The notes beneath the pieces were generated by a model. That model did not search any database. It worked only from the letters and a program-made list of their open reading frames with translations, and had not been told where the DNA came from. Below, one piece after another: positions 45,150 through 59,149 of a stretch of 64,000 bases of DNA. Source of the stretch: Antedon mediterranea. Its lineage: Eukaryota > Echinodermata > Crinoidea > Comatulida > Antedonidae. Each line of letters starts with the position of its first letter. The stretch's first letter is position 1. The position numbers and the translations under genes are program-made. The stretch spans positions 6,151,001-6,215,000 of the forward strand of contig NC_092671.1 of assembly GCF_964355755.1 (NCBI RefSeq). The letters are read 5' to 3'.

Positions 45150-47439
45150 TCATTGCCAAATATCTTCAATAGAATTATTATTATTATTATTAAACTTGAA
45201 TACCCCAATATTAAGGTATTTATTTTTCATGGGCACGCTCAGCACAAGTACTGATTGGCCGGACTTTCCCAAAGAACTTTCCCAGTATGCAGATCATAGT
45301 AGGCACTGCAATGCAATTGTTCTGGGTCTGTAGAGGGCCTATTCCAAATTTGATGAACTGACAACAAATATTAATACATTTAAATAGAAGTAAAATTGTT
45401 TAAGAAATGTGCGGACAAGTTTATTTTGTAACGACTTATCATTTCTTTACTTACCAATAATAAAATGTTAAAGGCCTATGTGTATTGTTACAAGCAAAAT
45501 GCAATCTAAGAGATAATTTTATACTTTCAAACTAAACTTTCTATTCAAGATTAATACTACTCTGTCTTGTAATAAGCAAGTAAAGCTAAATTGCAACACA
45601 TGACGATGAGACAGAAACTACAGTAGATGAAAAATAAGTTTACTGATCGTGTGCACGCCATCTCTGTCGACAAATTATCCACAACTTGAAATTGATCTTA
45701 ACTAACTCGGAACTTGTAAATTAAGTGAACACATATAAGACATGTGTAAACTTAGCATGTGGCAAAAGTAATTTGATTTGATTTTTTTGTTCGACGACAT
45801 ACTGTAAAATCCAATGCGTTTTAATCCTATTTCAAACACATGTTAGCTTGAAACTTTAATCGAAGAAATACTGTAATTATCACGTACGTAGTGATCTATG
45901 TTAGAGTGAGAAAGTTTTTTTTTTTAAAGATTTTTGTGTTTTGATCGTAGAATTTCAGCCAAGATTGATCAATTGAACAAAGTATATAAATTTACTACAG
46001 GAAGAGAGAAACTCTATCCGCCAATTGTAGAAATTGAACGTTTTGCAATTTTTCAAATAATTAGAATCAACTATGGACTTGTTTAAGTAAGATGTCGTTT
46101 TAAGCAATGTCATGGATAATATTACAAAACTTTTGAAAATTTAAATAAACATAGTTTTTAATAAATTGTAAAGAAATAAGAAATTTTGTTGTGATAAATT
46201 TCTGATTTAATATAACGGCAGTATAAAGTTTGGTTCTGAAGCTAGCAGTTTGGCAAAATAATTTGTGATGCCCTCCCTCAATACAACGCTGCTATGGGCA
46301 TTGTTTGGAACCGGATTCTTAACTTAAAGCTCAGGTACAGGCATGAATTCTAAATATAATATCTGGTTAATTGTACATAAATAAAATATTTGTAACAGAA
46401 ATCAAGATAAAAACATGAATTTCCCTTAATATGGTCAAATACAAAATTTGGCATAATTCTGCCATAAAAACCAGGAAGACTTTTTTTTAGTAGTTAGGTA
46501 GTTTAACCTAATGTAATAACATGTCTGGTGACTCCCTAGAAGGTGAAAAAAGATGGTGGATACACGGTGGATAATTTTTGCTATAGCATGAAAATAAAAA
46601 TCTGAAGTTGAATAAAAATACCAGAAATGTAAAATTCAAGTTATATTACCTATATTTAGTCATCTGATAACATTTTTTACCACACCGTTTATTTTTCATA
46701 GCTTTTTAAAATGCCTCTCTATTTACAAAATCTGTGTACAAAAGAATAGAGATTTTACTGTGTAATTTTAACTATCTGATAAGAAAGTGCTTATTTTCAA
46801 TAAGCTCGTGTAACACAAATAAAATCCCAAAACATTATGAAACATAGGGGAAACTATAGATCGATAATTATTGGAATGTATGATCAATAGACATTTTTTG
46901 CCCGCACCTGGCCTTTAAAGTAGAAAAATGCCTTTTATACTCCTTGTTTTGTACAAAAAGAAACATCACATAAATGTGATTAGCCTTTAGACTTAATTAT
47001 ATACAGTATATAATATATTTAATTAATATTGATGCCGCTGAAACACCATCAAATAAATTGTTATTGAAAAAGGAGAGAATATAACTCAGCAATATGAAGG
47101 TGCAGATTAGTATTTGTAATATATTGGTATGCAGTACAACCATCACCAAATTACTAAGCTAATAACTACACTTGAAATGAATAGGTAATTAGCTGTAATT
47201 ATGTTTTCATTAACGAGAAATCCACTTAACATCCCCGAGAAATCAATAATCAAGAGCGAGTTAGTGGGCTTCCTGCTATGTAACAGTATTTTTGTGATGA
47301 TGAAAATTAAATGCAGTTTTCTTTCTTTTAATTTTATAAAATGTAAATATGTGGGAATAACCTGTGTTTCGCAGCTTACCGTACCTTGGCTGAAGGTGTG
47401 GACAATGTATACAGCAATCATGTCTTACAGCTTTCATTA

Positions 47440-47833
47440 AACGACGCTGATTCGAGATGGACTAGTATACCGGGGTAACATAATACTCTTCGAAAATATG
47501 CACTGGGAATAGAGAAGTACTCATGTGCCACAAGTGTATACCGGACCTCCAATTTGAAGTCATTATCTTAGAGGACTTTAAAGAGTAATAGACTATAGAC
47601 TTTAAGAGGACGATGATGTGTTCACTTCTTGAACAGCCTGCATAACCTGTTTTAATTGAAATTGTTTATGGCATGCCAATCTATGTTTTATATATATATA
47701 TTTATATATTTTATCTGTATTGTATTGTTAACCGTTTTTGATGTTGTATTGTTTTATGTTTCAAACCTGTTAGTGGCGGTATTTATCGCTGTTGGTTTTG
47801 ATTGAATAAAATAAATAAAAAATAAATAAATAT
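47440..47833 (+). mobile_element. Possible LINE 3' end
   Basis: GC-richer sequence (ACGACGCTGATTCGAGATGG, ATACCGGGGTAAC) passes into a T-rich segment (ATCTGTATTGTATTGTTAACC, CGGTATTTATCGCTG) and ends TTGATTGAATAAAATAAATA repeated. This is the usual look of a LINE 3' UTR with its A-rich tail. No reverse-transcriptase frame remains, so the class is uncertain. Confidence 0.4.
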
Positions 47834-48792
47834 AGAGAAGTGAAAAAAAAATAGCCTATTTTATGGCACTGATTGGTAGGCCTACATCCTCTAAATATAC
47901 TGGAATACAACCTGTAAATTAGACGAATTGAATCACCGGCTAGACCCTCATTTTAAGTTCTAAGTCATCGCAAAGATTACCAATACGGTCTTGATTCACA
48001 CCCCTGTCACAATATACAATTAATAGTTACCTCACATTTTACCCTTAAGCTTGTATGTGACAGTAGTTATTAAAGTTTTCTTGTTCAAAGATTAGATATA
48101 AAGGAATATGTTTGTCAGTCTCAAAATTGAAAACTTTAATATAAATGTCAATACTAGAACCAGGTCAGTGTTTTCATCATTCCTAAGTCATCATAACAAT
48201 TGATTATATAATTTTTCCTTCATACAGGATTATCGCCCAAGGGATATTAAAGGAATGGTATCTTGTAGACAAATGTCTGTCTACAAGATTACATGTAAGA
48301 GTTTTGATGTTGTTAAATTATTATTTTTTTGAATTATCATAGTTGTATCTTGTTTGTGCAGTTATGTCTTATACAGAAAATAAGATTTATTTAGATAATT
48401 ATAATGAATTATGTGAAAATATATAGAATGGAAAAACATGGACTTTCTTTCATTTCATGTTGTGTTTAGTTTTATTAATTAATAATTAAATGATATATTA
48501 TTAAGGACTAAAAAATTGTTTCCAAATCATTTTAATTGAAAAACACTTTCGGTTAGTCAGATTTTTATTGTTTTTTTAAGCTGATTTTGTGTTTATAAAC
48601 TACCGTATGTAGGCTTGCTAAAAAAATACACTGGCCAAAATCTCAGACAATAGAAAATAGAGGGTGCTACAGTAGTGCCTAGTATATATTTGTACTGAAG
48701 TATGTTTTTAACCAGTCAATACAATACTACTACTACTTTAAAAGAAATGGAAATAAACAATGGAAATTCCCAAACAATTTTAAACTGTTCTC

Positions 48793-48932
48793 TAAAGCTC
48801 TGTCTACACTACTACACTACAAAAAAAGTGTGATATGCTCAAATATGGTAGTAATATGACATCATCATGTCCTTATATGGGCACATCGTATTTTGTTGTC
48901 ACATAAAGTTTGATAGCGTGGACAGAGCTTTA
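48793..48932 (+). mobile_element. AAGCTCTGTCTACACT MITE family, copy 10
   Basis: One internal unit; the left arm has an ACTACACTACA stutter in place of ATCAAACTAG. The right end is nearly intact (TGATAGCGTGGACAGAGCTT). Confidence 0.8.
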
Positions 48933-49825
48933 TACTTTAGATACTTGTATTATATGATTTTTTTCACGACGACAGACATTTGTACAATATACCTATCCAC
49001 ACTATGGGTTTATCACTTTGACAGAGACTTTGTTGATTAATCCGTAGGCTATGCAGAAGGTACCAGATCAATGGATGACACTCTAGTAATCGTTGCAAAG
49101 TGAAAGAACTTGGCAACGATAACACTTTGATTGTCTCTCGTTTACGTTTCCCTTTGAGTCCTTTATGGCATTAATTCTATTAATTACACAAGTCATAATT
49201 AGATCAGTAGAGCCGGATAATTTGTATAATTCCAACTAAACTGATGAAAACAAAATGTTTGAGATTATTTGGGAATAGGATATGGCATATTATTAAAGAA
49301 AACAAATAAATTATGTAATAAATAAATTATGTAAAGTAATATAATATGTAGTATTATTTCATTACATTGATAATTAGAATTAATTTATTTGTTTATTATT
49401 AAATACAGTATATTTATATTTTATGATTAATCTCTGTACTATATGTATTTTCTGTATTACAGTTAATAATTTATGATATATTTTGTCGCCAATGAATTAT
49501 AACCAGTAAAATGATACAATAGATAAAAAAAAACTAAAAGTAGATACAGACTTAATTTAATGAATGAATAAAACTTGAAAATGTATGTTTAAAATTGAAA
49601 TTGAACCTGACATACATGGCAATACACAAAAAATGAAGTTATTAACAACAGTATAGAAATGGCAATAAAGCGAACTAAGCACTATAAAAAAAATCACCTT
49701 TAACAGAAATAAAATTAATTATATCTATAAATTTAAGAAGGAATAAATTATTAAGGCGATAGAATAGTTTCTGAGAAATTTGATTTCAAATTCATGGAAA
49801 TTCTCAGAAAGAAAAATATCACCGT

Positions 49826-50433
49826 TAAGATTGAAAAGAAAGAGGGAAGCTTGTAAAGAAACAGTGAAGATTGAATAGAAAAAGTGAAGCTTGTAAAGAA
49901 ACAGTGAAGATTAAATAGAAACAGTGAAGATTGAATAGAAACAGTGAAGATTAAATAGAAACAGTGAAGATTGAATAGAAACAGTGAAGATTGAATAGAA
50001 ACAGTGAAGATTAAATAGAAACAGTGAAGATTAAATAGAAACAGTGAAGATTGAATAGAAACAATGAAGATTGAATAGAAACAGTGAAGATTGAATAGAA
50101 ACAGTGAAGATTGAATAGAAACAGTGAAGATTGAATAGAAACAGTGAAGATTGAATAGAAACAGTGAAGATTAAATAGAAACAGCGACAATTAGATTGAA
50201 AGAATCAGTGAAGATTGAAAGATAAAGCCAAGATTGAAAAGAAACAGTGAAGATTGAAAAGAAACAGTGAAGATTGAAAAGAAACAGTAAGAGTGAAAGA
50301 AACCGTGAAGATTGAAAAGAAAAGAAACCGTGGAGATTGAAAGAATCAGTGGAGATTGGAAGAATCAGTGGAGATTGGAAGAATCAGTGGAGATAGAAAG
50401 AATCAGTGGAGATTGAAAGATAAAGCGAAGATT
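49826..50433. repeat. Minisatellite, 20-base unit ACAGTGAAGATTGAATAGAA, about 16 regular copies plus degenerate edges
   Basis: From about 49861 to 50180 the unit repeats every 20 bases almost without change, apart from an A/G switch at one position (GATTAAAT or GATTGAAT) distributed irregularly. To the right it decays into AGATTGAAAAGAAACAGTGA and then AGAATCAGTGGAGATTG variants. Strongly purine-biased on the plus strand. Stops are frequent, so it is not coding. Confidence 0.95.
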
Positions 50434-50788
50434 GAAGTCTTATTTTTAAATAAATAAATAGTAAATAGGAAAAACGACATCCAAATCAATAATACAAAGT
50501 AACTTCATGTTTTGGTTGTATGGTAGGTATTAGGATGATGTATTGTGAATTTCTAGGGGCAATTTGTGCAGCTGCTAAAGTCTAAATTGCCTTTAGCTAC
50601 TTAAACTTTAGCTATTTAAACTTTATACTTTGTATTGTAATTCTTGTTATAATTGGATTGTTATATTTACTATAAAATCTTTTACAGAAAAATTCTTACA
50701 CAGTATTAGTAGCTTCACCTCCCTGGTGCAAACTTCCCCCTTAAACAGAACATTGAATCAAGTTTAGTTTAGGGGTTGGGCTTGTACT

Positions 50789-50942
50789 AAAGTCTGTCTA
50801 CACAACAAACTTTATGTGACAAAATAATGTGATGTGCCCATATATGGACATTCATATAACTACCATATTTGAGCATATCACTACTATATTTAGGCACATC
50901 ACACTTTTCTGTCAAACTAGTTTGATGGTATAGACGGAGCTT
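50789..50942 (-). mobile_element. AAGCTCTGTCTACACT MITE family, copy 11
   Basis: Inverted copy with two internal units; the left end is worn (AAAGTCTGTCTACACAACAAAC), the right end TGATGGTATAGACGGAGCTT. Confidence 0.8.
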
Positions 50943-51579
50943 AAAAAACCAGAACCAACAATATATTTAGTGCTTATATTCGATTCATAAATGTAATGAC
51001 ATAGGCCCTATGTGAAATATAACTAACAATAACTAATTTTAGCTTAGTTTATACAAGAATACAAAAAGTAAACATTCTGGAATAATGGTTCTTTGTAATT
51101 GTAATTTGTTGTAATTTTGTTAAATAAGTCATTTGACCGTGAAATGAACTCTTTCTTCAAAAATCTTTGTATAAAACCACAATTATAGCAATAGTTTAAC
51201 AGTCCTAGTGACCTTTAGTCATTTTACTGTGGTTATACCACCAGATTTTCAATTGCATTGTTAGTCCCAAGGTATTTGCATTTTGGTTATAATGTCTTCT
51301 TCAAATTAAAGATCACTTTTGCTGTAGTCGTGCTTGTCAGCTGTTGTTGTCTAGCTAATAGTACTCTTATTCTTCAATACTATCATTGTAATTGGAAAAG
51401 TAAATTGAAATAAATGTATTGCATTTGTTGTAAATGCTTTACAAAACTTTATTGACAACATGAAAAGACACCAAGTAAGTATGTGCACACTTTCACATCG
51501 CCAATCAAGTTCTTGAATTTACACAAACTGCGTTTTGTATGGTGTGTGCGTCCCGGTATGTGTACAAAAAACTCTTGTC

Positions 51580-51746
51580 GAGCTCTGTCTACACTATCAA
51601 ACTAGTTTGACAAAAAAGTGTAATGTGGTCAAATATGGTAGTGATGTGCTTAAATATGGTAGTGATATGCTTAAATATGGTAGTGATCATCATGTCATGT
51701 CACATTTTCTTGTCACATACAATTTGATAGTGTGGACAGAACTTTA
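51580..51746 (+). mobile_element. AAGCTCTGTCTACACT MITE family, copy 12
   Basis: Three internal units (GGTCAAATATGGTAGTGATG, then two with TGCTTAAATATGG). The centre is shortened to ATCATCATGTCATGTCACA. The open frame here is entirely MITE. Confidence 0.85.
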
Positions 51747-52799
51747 AGCGATGTGAAAGGGTAACTACAATAAGATATGTTTATAATAAACAAAATCAGT
51801 TGTTTTCATGATTCAGAAAGATGCACAAAACATTTAAAAGGCAAAATTAGAATTTATTCGTTCCCTTTATTCTCTCTGCAATGGGCGGGAAGGTCCTTTT
51901 AGATTTTTTTTTGTGACCTACCACCGCATACTAATTATTATTTGTGTTTCTACATGCCTAGTTTGGCAAGAGCTTCCGATTTAAAATAGTCCATTTGGTA
52001 TTAATTGCCACAGGCAGAAAAAATTCATTTCTGAATCGCCGTGAACCCAGGCAGGGAACAAATGCAATGGAAATGTATTTCTCACTGACCTTGTAAGCTT
52101 TTATGCACCGTTTATTAATCGATACCCATGCTATTTTCTATAGCATTCAATGCAAATAATTGATCAATTTTATGTTTTTTTCTCACTGTTGTATTTATAT
52201 AGTCAGTGTGTTAATTTCAAAATATTAAAATATTCTCTATATTTTGACTGAAATATTTTTCTGTCGGTAAAATATAAGATTTAGCTGGTGTATTTGAGTT
52301 ATAGCAATTGTACCATACAAGCTGTCTCTGGCCAGCATCTTTTTATGGCAATGTATTATTATATGTAATTAATATTATGCAGGTGGAATAAATAAATAAA
52401 TGAAACAAATGAAATGCAATTATGTATTAAATTGCCTTTTCTATTTATGGATAACTGTTAACCACAATGTAAATATTTGCTTAAATTTACAATAATAGTT
52501 TATAATCAATTAATTATGTAGAGTATTGTTTGATAAAGCATACTAACTATGGTTGTATGTATACAAATAAGTAAATTGTTTAAACATGAATGAATTAGTG
52601 TTTAAATTATGTCTGAATTTGTAGCAAATTCCTTGTCAATTAGACTACTGTAAATTATTTTACATGCTTTAAATATATTTGATATTAAATAGTTTGAAAG
52701 GTATCATTTACAAAAAATATCAATTCTAATTTATTGTGATGAGGAAATACAGTATTATTATCAAGTATTATGATTGAAACTCAGAAGTTTACAGAAAAA

Positions 52800-52925
52800 G
52801 CAATTTCAATTATTTATTAGTTAAAGTATAATAACTAATTTGCATAATGCATAAGTTAATGCATATTATTTGCATATTTTATTAGTTAGTATAAAGCCAG
52901 TTTGCATAATTAGGATGTCATTCCG
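52800..52925. promoter_or_regulatory. Cluster of octamer/POU-homeodomain-like words
   Basis: Within about 125 bases occur TTTGCATAATGCATAA, ATGCATATTATTTGCATATT and TTTGCATAATTAGGATG, that is, several ATTTGCAT/TGCATAATTA-type words. This could be an enhancer, or simply AT-rich sequence. No conservation evidence is available here. Confidence 0.2.
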
Positions 52926-54016
52926 TTTAATATTATTACAGTATGTCAGTAAGTTTAATTTATTTGCCCTTCCATGTTTTTAGTTATAATTATATTTCTT
53001 TATCAAATGTGTGTATGTATTTGTGTAGGTGCGATATAACATGCACTCACAGTTGGTAGTAGATTGACCTAATTCTCATAAGCCTAATCACACCCCTGCT
53101 ATGAAGGGTTTTCAACGACCTTTGACCTGACCTATGAATGTTACTATATTCAAATTTAACATGTTAGTGATAAAATCTGGACAAAGTTAATAACAATTTT
53201 GATATTAAATTTACATATTTATATTTTAAGATTTCCTGCCATTTATGGCAATGTGTCATTGAAAAGTTGGTGGAAAGATCTTCTATAATTGTGTATGAGC
53301 GTGGCTATAGTATTAATCACTTTTTTATAACAAAAAAACGTCTAATTTGGTCGTAAGTAAACATTTTATTAAATGTATTGCACATGCAGATGGTAAATCA
53401 GCATGTAAAAAATTCTTAGTAATCTAACGTTCAAGTAAGTACATCTTTGATCAATCTTATATTTCACTTACTTTGATGCCGGTAGGTAATGATATTCCGG
53501 GCATTGTGCAATTAAGTATAGATATCACACTGTAATCGGTATTATGCGCTCTTTTTCAAAGCTTTGGTTACATATAGTTATTATTGTATTTTGATTAGGT
53601 GTTGTAGAACGTGATGAACTGACCACTGGCAAGTGCATGTACTATTTAGTCTTAATAATCTGCTTTCCATATTTGACTCGTCCTGATTGGGTCATCATAT
53701 TATGACAAATGAGTTTGTCGATGTTGAGAAAGTCAGTTGGATCGTCATCGTTATTGTCACCATCGATATCCTGTCACCAACATTATCATCATGATTGTAA
53801 CCAGTATTGTGACAAATGAGTTGTAAAATTTGCATAATTTGTAATAAGATTATTGAATGTACAATGTACAATGTAAAAAATTAAAAAGTTATATAATTTA
53901 AGTGAGTATAAAATATTATTTCCATGGTTGGTCATTTATCATCTTACTTTTAATGTACATGACATTAGTAAATGAGTACATTGTAATATCCTTGAAATAG
54001 ATATACCTACTAATCT

Positions 54017-54148
54017 AAAGGTCTGTCCACACTATCAAACTAGTTTGACAAAAAGAACTATTGATATACCCAAATATGGTAGTGGCATGACATCATTTTG
54101 TCCATATATGGGCACATCAAATGTTTTTGATAGTGTAGACAGAGCTTA
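54017..54148 (+). mobile_element. AAGCTCTGTCTACACT MITE family, copy 13
   Basis: One internal unit; the ends are AAGGTCTGTCCACACTATCA and TGATAGTGTAGACAGAGCTT. The segment TTGTCACATAAAG is missing from the right arm. Confidence 0.85.
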
Positions 54149-54490
54149 AAATATACTATTATTGTATAGGGATATTTGTTCTTTTGATGTACTTCACCCG
54201 GATAAAACATGTTATACGTCAGAGCAGAGCATGCTCAGATGTATTCATCATTATTGCCTCATGTGAATATGTATCTCATTTATTTAAGTACCCCTTGGGC
54301 TTGACATTTTATTCCAATGCCTAGTGGATATTCCAATAATGCTATTTTGATATAATTATAATAGCTTCTATAAGCATTTATCTCAAGGGTGTTTCTTCCT
54401 CCCAAAGGACACAAATCCGTGTAGTAGGGTGGGAGTCACAGGGGCTTTGTGAGAAGCACGTCAACATGGTATCTGGGCTTGAGTCAAATC

Positions 54491-54618
54491 TTAAGCTATG
54501 TCTACACTAAAAAGAAAAGTGTGTGCCCAAATATGGTAGTGATATTACATCATCATGTCCACAGGGGAATATCACATTTTTTTGTGACATAAAGTTTGAT
54601 AGTGCAGGCAGAGCATTT
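54491..54618 (+). mobile_element. AAGCTCTGTCTACACT MITE family, copy 14
   Basis: One internal unit and both ends worn (TTAAGCTATGTCTACACTAA ... TGATAGTGCAGGCAGAGCAT). The minus-strand frame covering it includes the recurring MITE-derived peptide and is not a gene. Confidence 0.75.
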
Positions 54619-57600
54619 GGGATGTTCTCTCAAAAAGGGAAGAGACCCTATCCCCTCACAAAAATGTAGGGACATATCTCCACCCCAATATTTATATATG
54701 TTACTGTATAGAAAACAAAACAAGCAGCCTTTAGCCGGCTGAAAACATTGGTTTACAGGAAAAATATGTACTGTAATAAAAAAAAATGCTTTGTGCTGTA
54801 GCTTTGTAGGACTCACCCCTAACCTACCCCATCCTCTTCCAATTTTGTAAAATTGTTGGTATACGATGCTAATTGGAGATGTTGCCAACCACTCAGTGAC
54901 TCTTGTATTTCATGCATTTAGATAACGTACAGCAATGTTTGCAGTTTTCAAATGGTTAATATAGATAAGTATATTGTAATACCCTATAGGTTACAAACAT
55001 TTTAATAATAGATTATAATTTTGCCACTGTTGATTAAATATAATATGTTTATTAATAGAATTATTATCATTATCATATTATTATTGATTATAATACCCTG
55101 ATGGAATTACTTGAGTTGATTTAATTGTCAGAATAAATTATTGGTTTTCAATGAACCTGAAGGCTCTAGGAAAATCCTGGACACTAGGAAATAAGACACA
55201 GTTTTAAGGAAACCAGAATTTTTTACTATATAAAATCAGTAGACCAAGTTCAGTAATTCAAATCTTCAATAAAACAAAACAAATCTTAATTGCACAATTT
55301 AATTAAAAAAATATAAGAGGATGGGGCGTGAAAGTAATAATAAAAAGTAAATACTGTATATAAATATTAAAATAAAAGTAAATGTTTATGGATTCTCTTT
55401 ATAAAATCTAAAAAACAAACTATTAAAAATATATCTAAATATCAGAGTAGTTTGTTGTAAATACAGTACACCTCACATTTTAAAATTTAATAAGTTTTTC
55501 TTTTTATTATTTCTACTATTGATTTCATAGCATCATGAATCAAAATATATTCCTATATACTAATAATTTATATTTAGCCTGCTGTCAGTTTAAAAATTAA
55601 TTTTAAATTCTTTCCTTTTTAATGTCATGTGGTAAAAATAGTTACAATTATGTAATGATATGCAGAGTGAATGCTGAACTTCATTGAATAGTGTGAAACG
55701 CTATATGAACGAATGTAATAACACCTATTAGGTAGATTTGATTATCATTGATTTTTGTTGTCTACATTTACAATTCTAGTTTTTATTAGTATGCAAATCT
55801 ATGCGGTGCGAGTTAGTATTGATTTGAGAGAGCTCTGCAATTATCTAAACACAATAAGTACCCTGTCAACATAATGGTACGGTCCAGTAATTAAGGCTCA
55901 GCTATTCATTGCACAGCAATTGTGTGTGTATAGAGAGATTGTAATAGCACATGGTAAATTGCTGTAGTGAGCTCTGAGAGTGTGGGCCTGCATTCTTCTT
56001 GAAAGCATTGGAAACGTATATAAATCTTTATTTTTGGTGAGTTCTGTTAATATTCTATCATATTACATATTTCTGTAATGTAGCTGTGGTACAGGATTGT
56101 TTCTAAACAAACAATTTACTGACGATATTTGTTGTGAAACCGGAGAATGCTTGTTTATTAAAGTGCAGGCTTATCTTCATTATTCACCGTGTGTATGGCC
56201 TGCAGTCAGCAAGGCAGCTTTGCATGACAAAACAGTATGGCTAGGCCATGCTGTGTTGGTGCCAGAACCATGTGGACAAACCAATTTACTCCTTGTTTCC
56301 TAGACTCAAATTATTCTATATTAGAAAGTGCAAGACTTGTCACCATTTGGTAATAATAGTGACTTGAATTTATTAAAATTCCTACTGTAGGTCTTGCAAA
56401 TGTTGTCATTATTTGACACTGCCCACACAAGAAAATAAACTTATTTATCTCTTCAGCCTGGCCCTAGCTAGGCCTATAGACTGGATTAGTAAAATAGAGC
56501 AGCCTAGGCATACTACTACTAGGCCTACAGTAGCTCTATATTTTCTATGTGAAGAAAAGGATTAGGCCTAGTTAGATAGGATTGTGGAAGAATTTGCTGT
56601 CTAGACAGGCAAGTGAGTGCGATATCATGGATTGCCGGATCCGGATTGCCCAATAAATACCGTAGCATCTTTCAGAACCTTGTTTGAGAGTAGTTGTGCA
56701 CATGAGTTGGTCACATTTATGTTTGACTATATGCTCATAATCATTCATACTGTAATAAAATGTTTTAAATACTACTACAAACAAAAGACCGTAGATGCAA
56801 GAAATTATTCATTTCATCATTTATTAACAATATAATTAAAATAATATTAAAATCAATCTGAAAACATGCTGATTTATTTTTTTACAAGTTGTTAATGCAA
56901 ATGAAACTCGGATAGACTATACCGGTGCTATATAAATTTTTGCATTTATTGTTATTAAATATTACTATATTAAAAAAAAAAATGTGTTGATTTATGTGAG
57001 TAATATTGCATTATTTTTTGTATGCTATAAGTAACGATTATAATGGATGATGGACCCATTTTAAAAGTCGTTTTTCTGATGTGTCACTGCGCTGTCGACT
57101 AGTTAATACTCTAGAAATTGTTCTAATTGAAACTATAGTTTTGTAAAGTTGCTTGAAAATGTATTATTTAAAAATGTCAAGCGCGTTCATGATAAATTCT
57201 GTTCACGATGCAGTTAATTAATCCGCATAATCGAACTGAAAACGAAAATGTAAATTTGTAGCCTAACATTCTATTTTCTAACATCGATGATCTTTCACTA
57301 GTTGTTAAAGATCCTTTTCCATTTCATGGTAAGCTCCCTGGAAGCTCATATCCTACAACTAATAGCGTACTAATAATAAAGTAAATGAATAATACAATGC
57401 ACAGACCTATTTATACTTTCCGAGCTTGTATAAATTACATTACATCCCCACGGTTAATATAATATTTTCTATTATTAGCATAAGTGGTCTCATGTGTCCT
57501 TTTGTGGGTCATATATTGGATGCCAGATTATTACGTTTTTATTTATTACCCAGGTCGTATATTTCTATCGAATATTCTCGGTTCCCAGAATGCAGTTGGA

Positions 57601-59004
57601 TGTTCATGATCGCTATGATTTCCAACCATAGGAGTATAAAGTTTACTCGTAATTCTGTCTGTCGACTAGTTTTTAAAGTTAATACTCTAAAATGTTATTG
57701 TGTGAATGGTTATCTATCGCATGATAATTTTTGTGTTGAAAGTTATAGGAACTGATGTACCATTGATAGCAATAAATAATAGTTACTGTAACATATAAAC
57801 AATTGTCATTTTTTTCATGAATTTAACAATAACCATTGTTTGCAGATTTCTTGGTATTTTCACTGAATTACATAGAAAACTTATAAATATGAATTTTCAT
57901 TATTTTGATAATTACATTATCTGACAAGTTTCATTCAGGGAACATGTACTTTTAACTGATAATTACTATCCAACTACAAACTGATAACCAATAATTTGAA
58001 TCACAATATAAAATTAATTACCAGAGCACAAATCAAAATATATTTATTGTTATTACAATTTACATACCATAAATTATGAAACAATTTTATTTACATATTT
58101 TACTGCGTGAATGATACTAAATATTTTTCACAAATTGTAGTTTGTTTACCTAGCATAGCAACCGCAACAATTACAAAATGTATGCTAATGCTATACATGC
58201 ACTGATTTCACAATAGGGTTATTTTCTTATTAAAAGTTTTCAATTCTGTTCAGGTTGTTTTGATATATTCCCAGAAAATACAATTTCAAATCTATAAACA
58301 GGATAATGTTGCAAACATAAGTACCATGATAGTCTGTTCCTACACACTTGACGTAGTGATAGCCTTGTATGTTCCAAAAGTCTTTACATACTGTACATTC
58401 AAACATCATGAATATTTATAGGGCATTGATTTACTTATGTAAGTAACTCATTTTCCAATTTGTGTAAATAAGTTTATTTAACAAATTATATTACTTGATC
58501 ATGGAGCAATTAATAATTATGCAAACTGCCTGTCATTGTTGGATCATTGTCAGAAACTTAATTAATTCACTACGTTTTTTTTAGAGGACATATTCACTTA
58601 TGATTATAATCGTTTGCATCAAAGTTTGGTTGAATTCATCGCATTTAATAAGATTAATTATCTGTAGTTTAACAATACATACTCGTAGAAAAATATGACC
58701 AAAATATTCTATTCAATATTGTATTATGAACCAAATGTTGTTTACGTAAGCAAACTTGTATGGTATCAATGTTGCATGTAAATATTTTAATGGCACATTG
58801 TCATTTATTTTATCGAGCGCATCACCCTAGAGTGCCTACAGAGATCTCTAGTAATTTTTTAATGAGACGTTTATTTCCTTCTATTGTAGTAATGCGAATA
58901 AAATCAGTTAGTATGCTTGCATTGATATGATGTAAAATATTGTTGTTCTTATTCAATGTTCCTGGCCTCCTGTGTCATGGATCCTAATTCTAGCCTCATG
59001 ATTC

Positions 59005-59149
59005 TTAAGTTTTGACTGCGTTATCAAACTAGTTTGTGCCCAAATATGATAGTGATATACTTCAATATGGCGATGATAACATCATCATGTCCATATGGGC
59101 ACATCACATTTTTCTTCTCATAAAGTTTGATAGTGTAGACAGAGCTTTA
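59005..59149 (+). mobile_element. AAGCTCTGTCTACACT MITE family, copy 15
   Basis: The left end is eroded (TTAAGTTTTGACTGCGTTATCA), the right end TGATAGTGTAGACAGAGCTT intact. Two internal units, the second degraded (TTCAATATGGCGATGAT). Confidence 0.8.

Larger units (their letters stand above)
42925..49825. other. Long stretch with MITEs and retroposon tails, no exon found
   Basis: Besides the MITE copies and tails listed separately, this is AT-rich DNA with no recognised coding part. If the candidate exon at 42538 is real, all of it is CELF intron. The open frames at 44796, 44980 and 47143-47440 have no known domain. A hairpin TCGTTGC/GCAACGA lies near 49087-49119. Confidence 0.35.

Noticed and set aside
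57426-57755. 109-residue plus-strand open frame
   Set aside because: No recognisable domain, no splice or promoter context, AT-rich codon usage; length is possible by chance in 64 kb.
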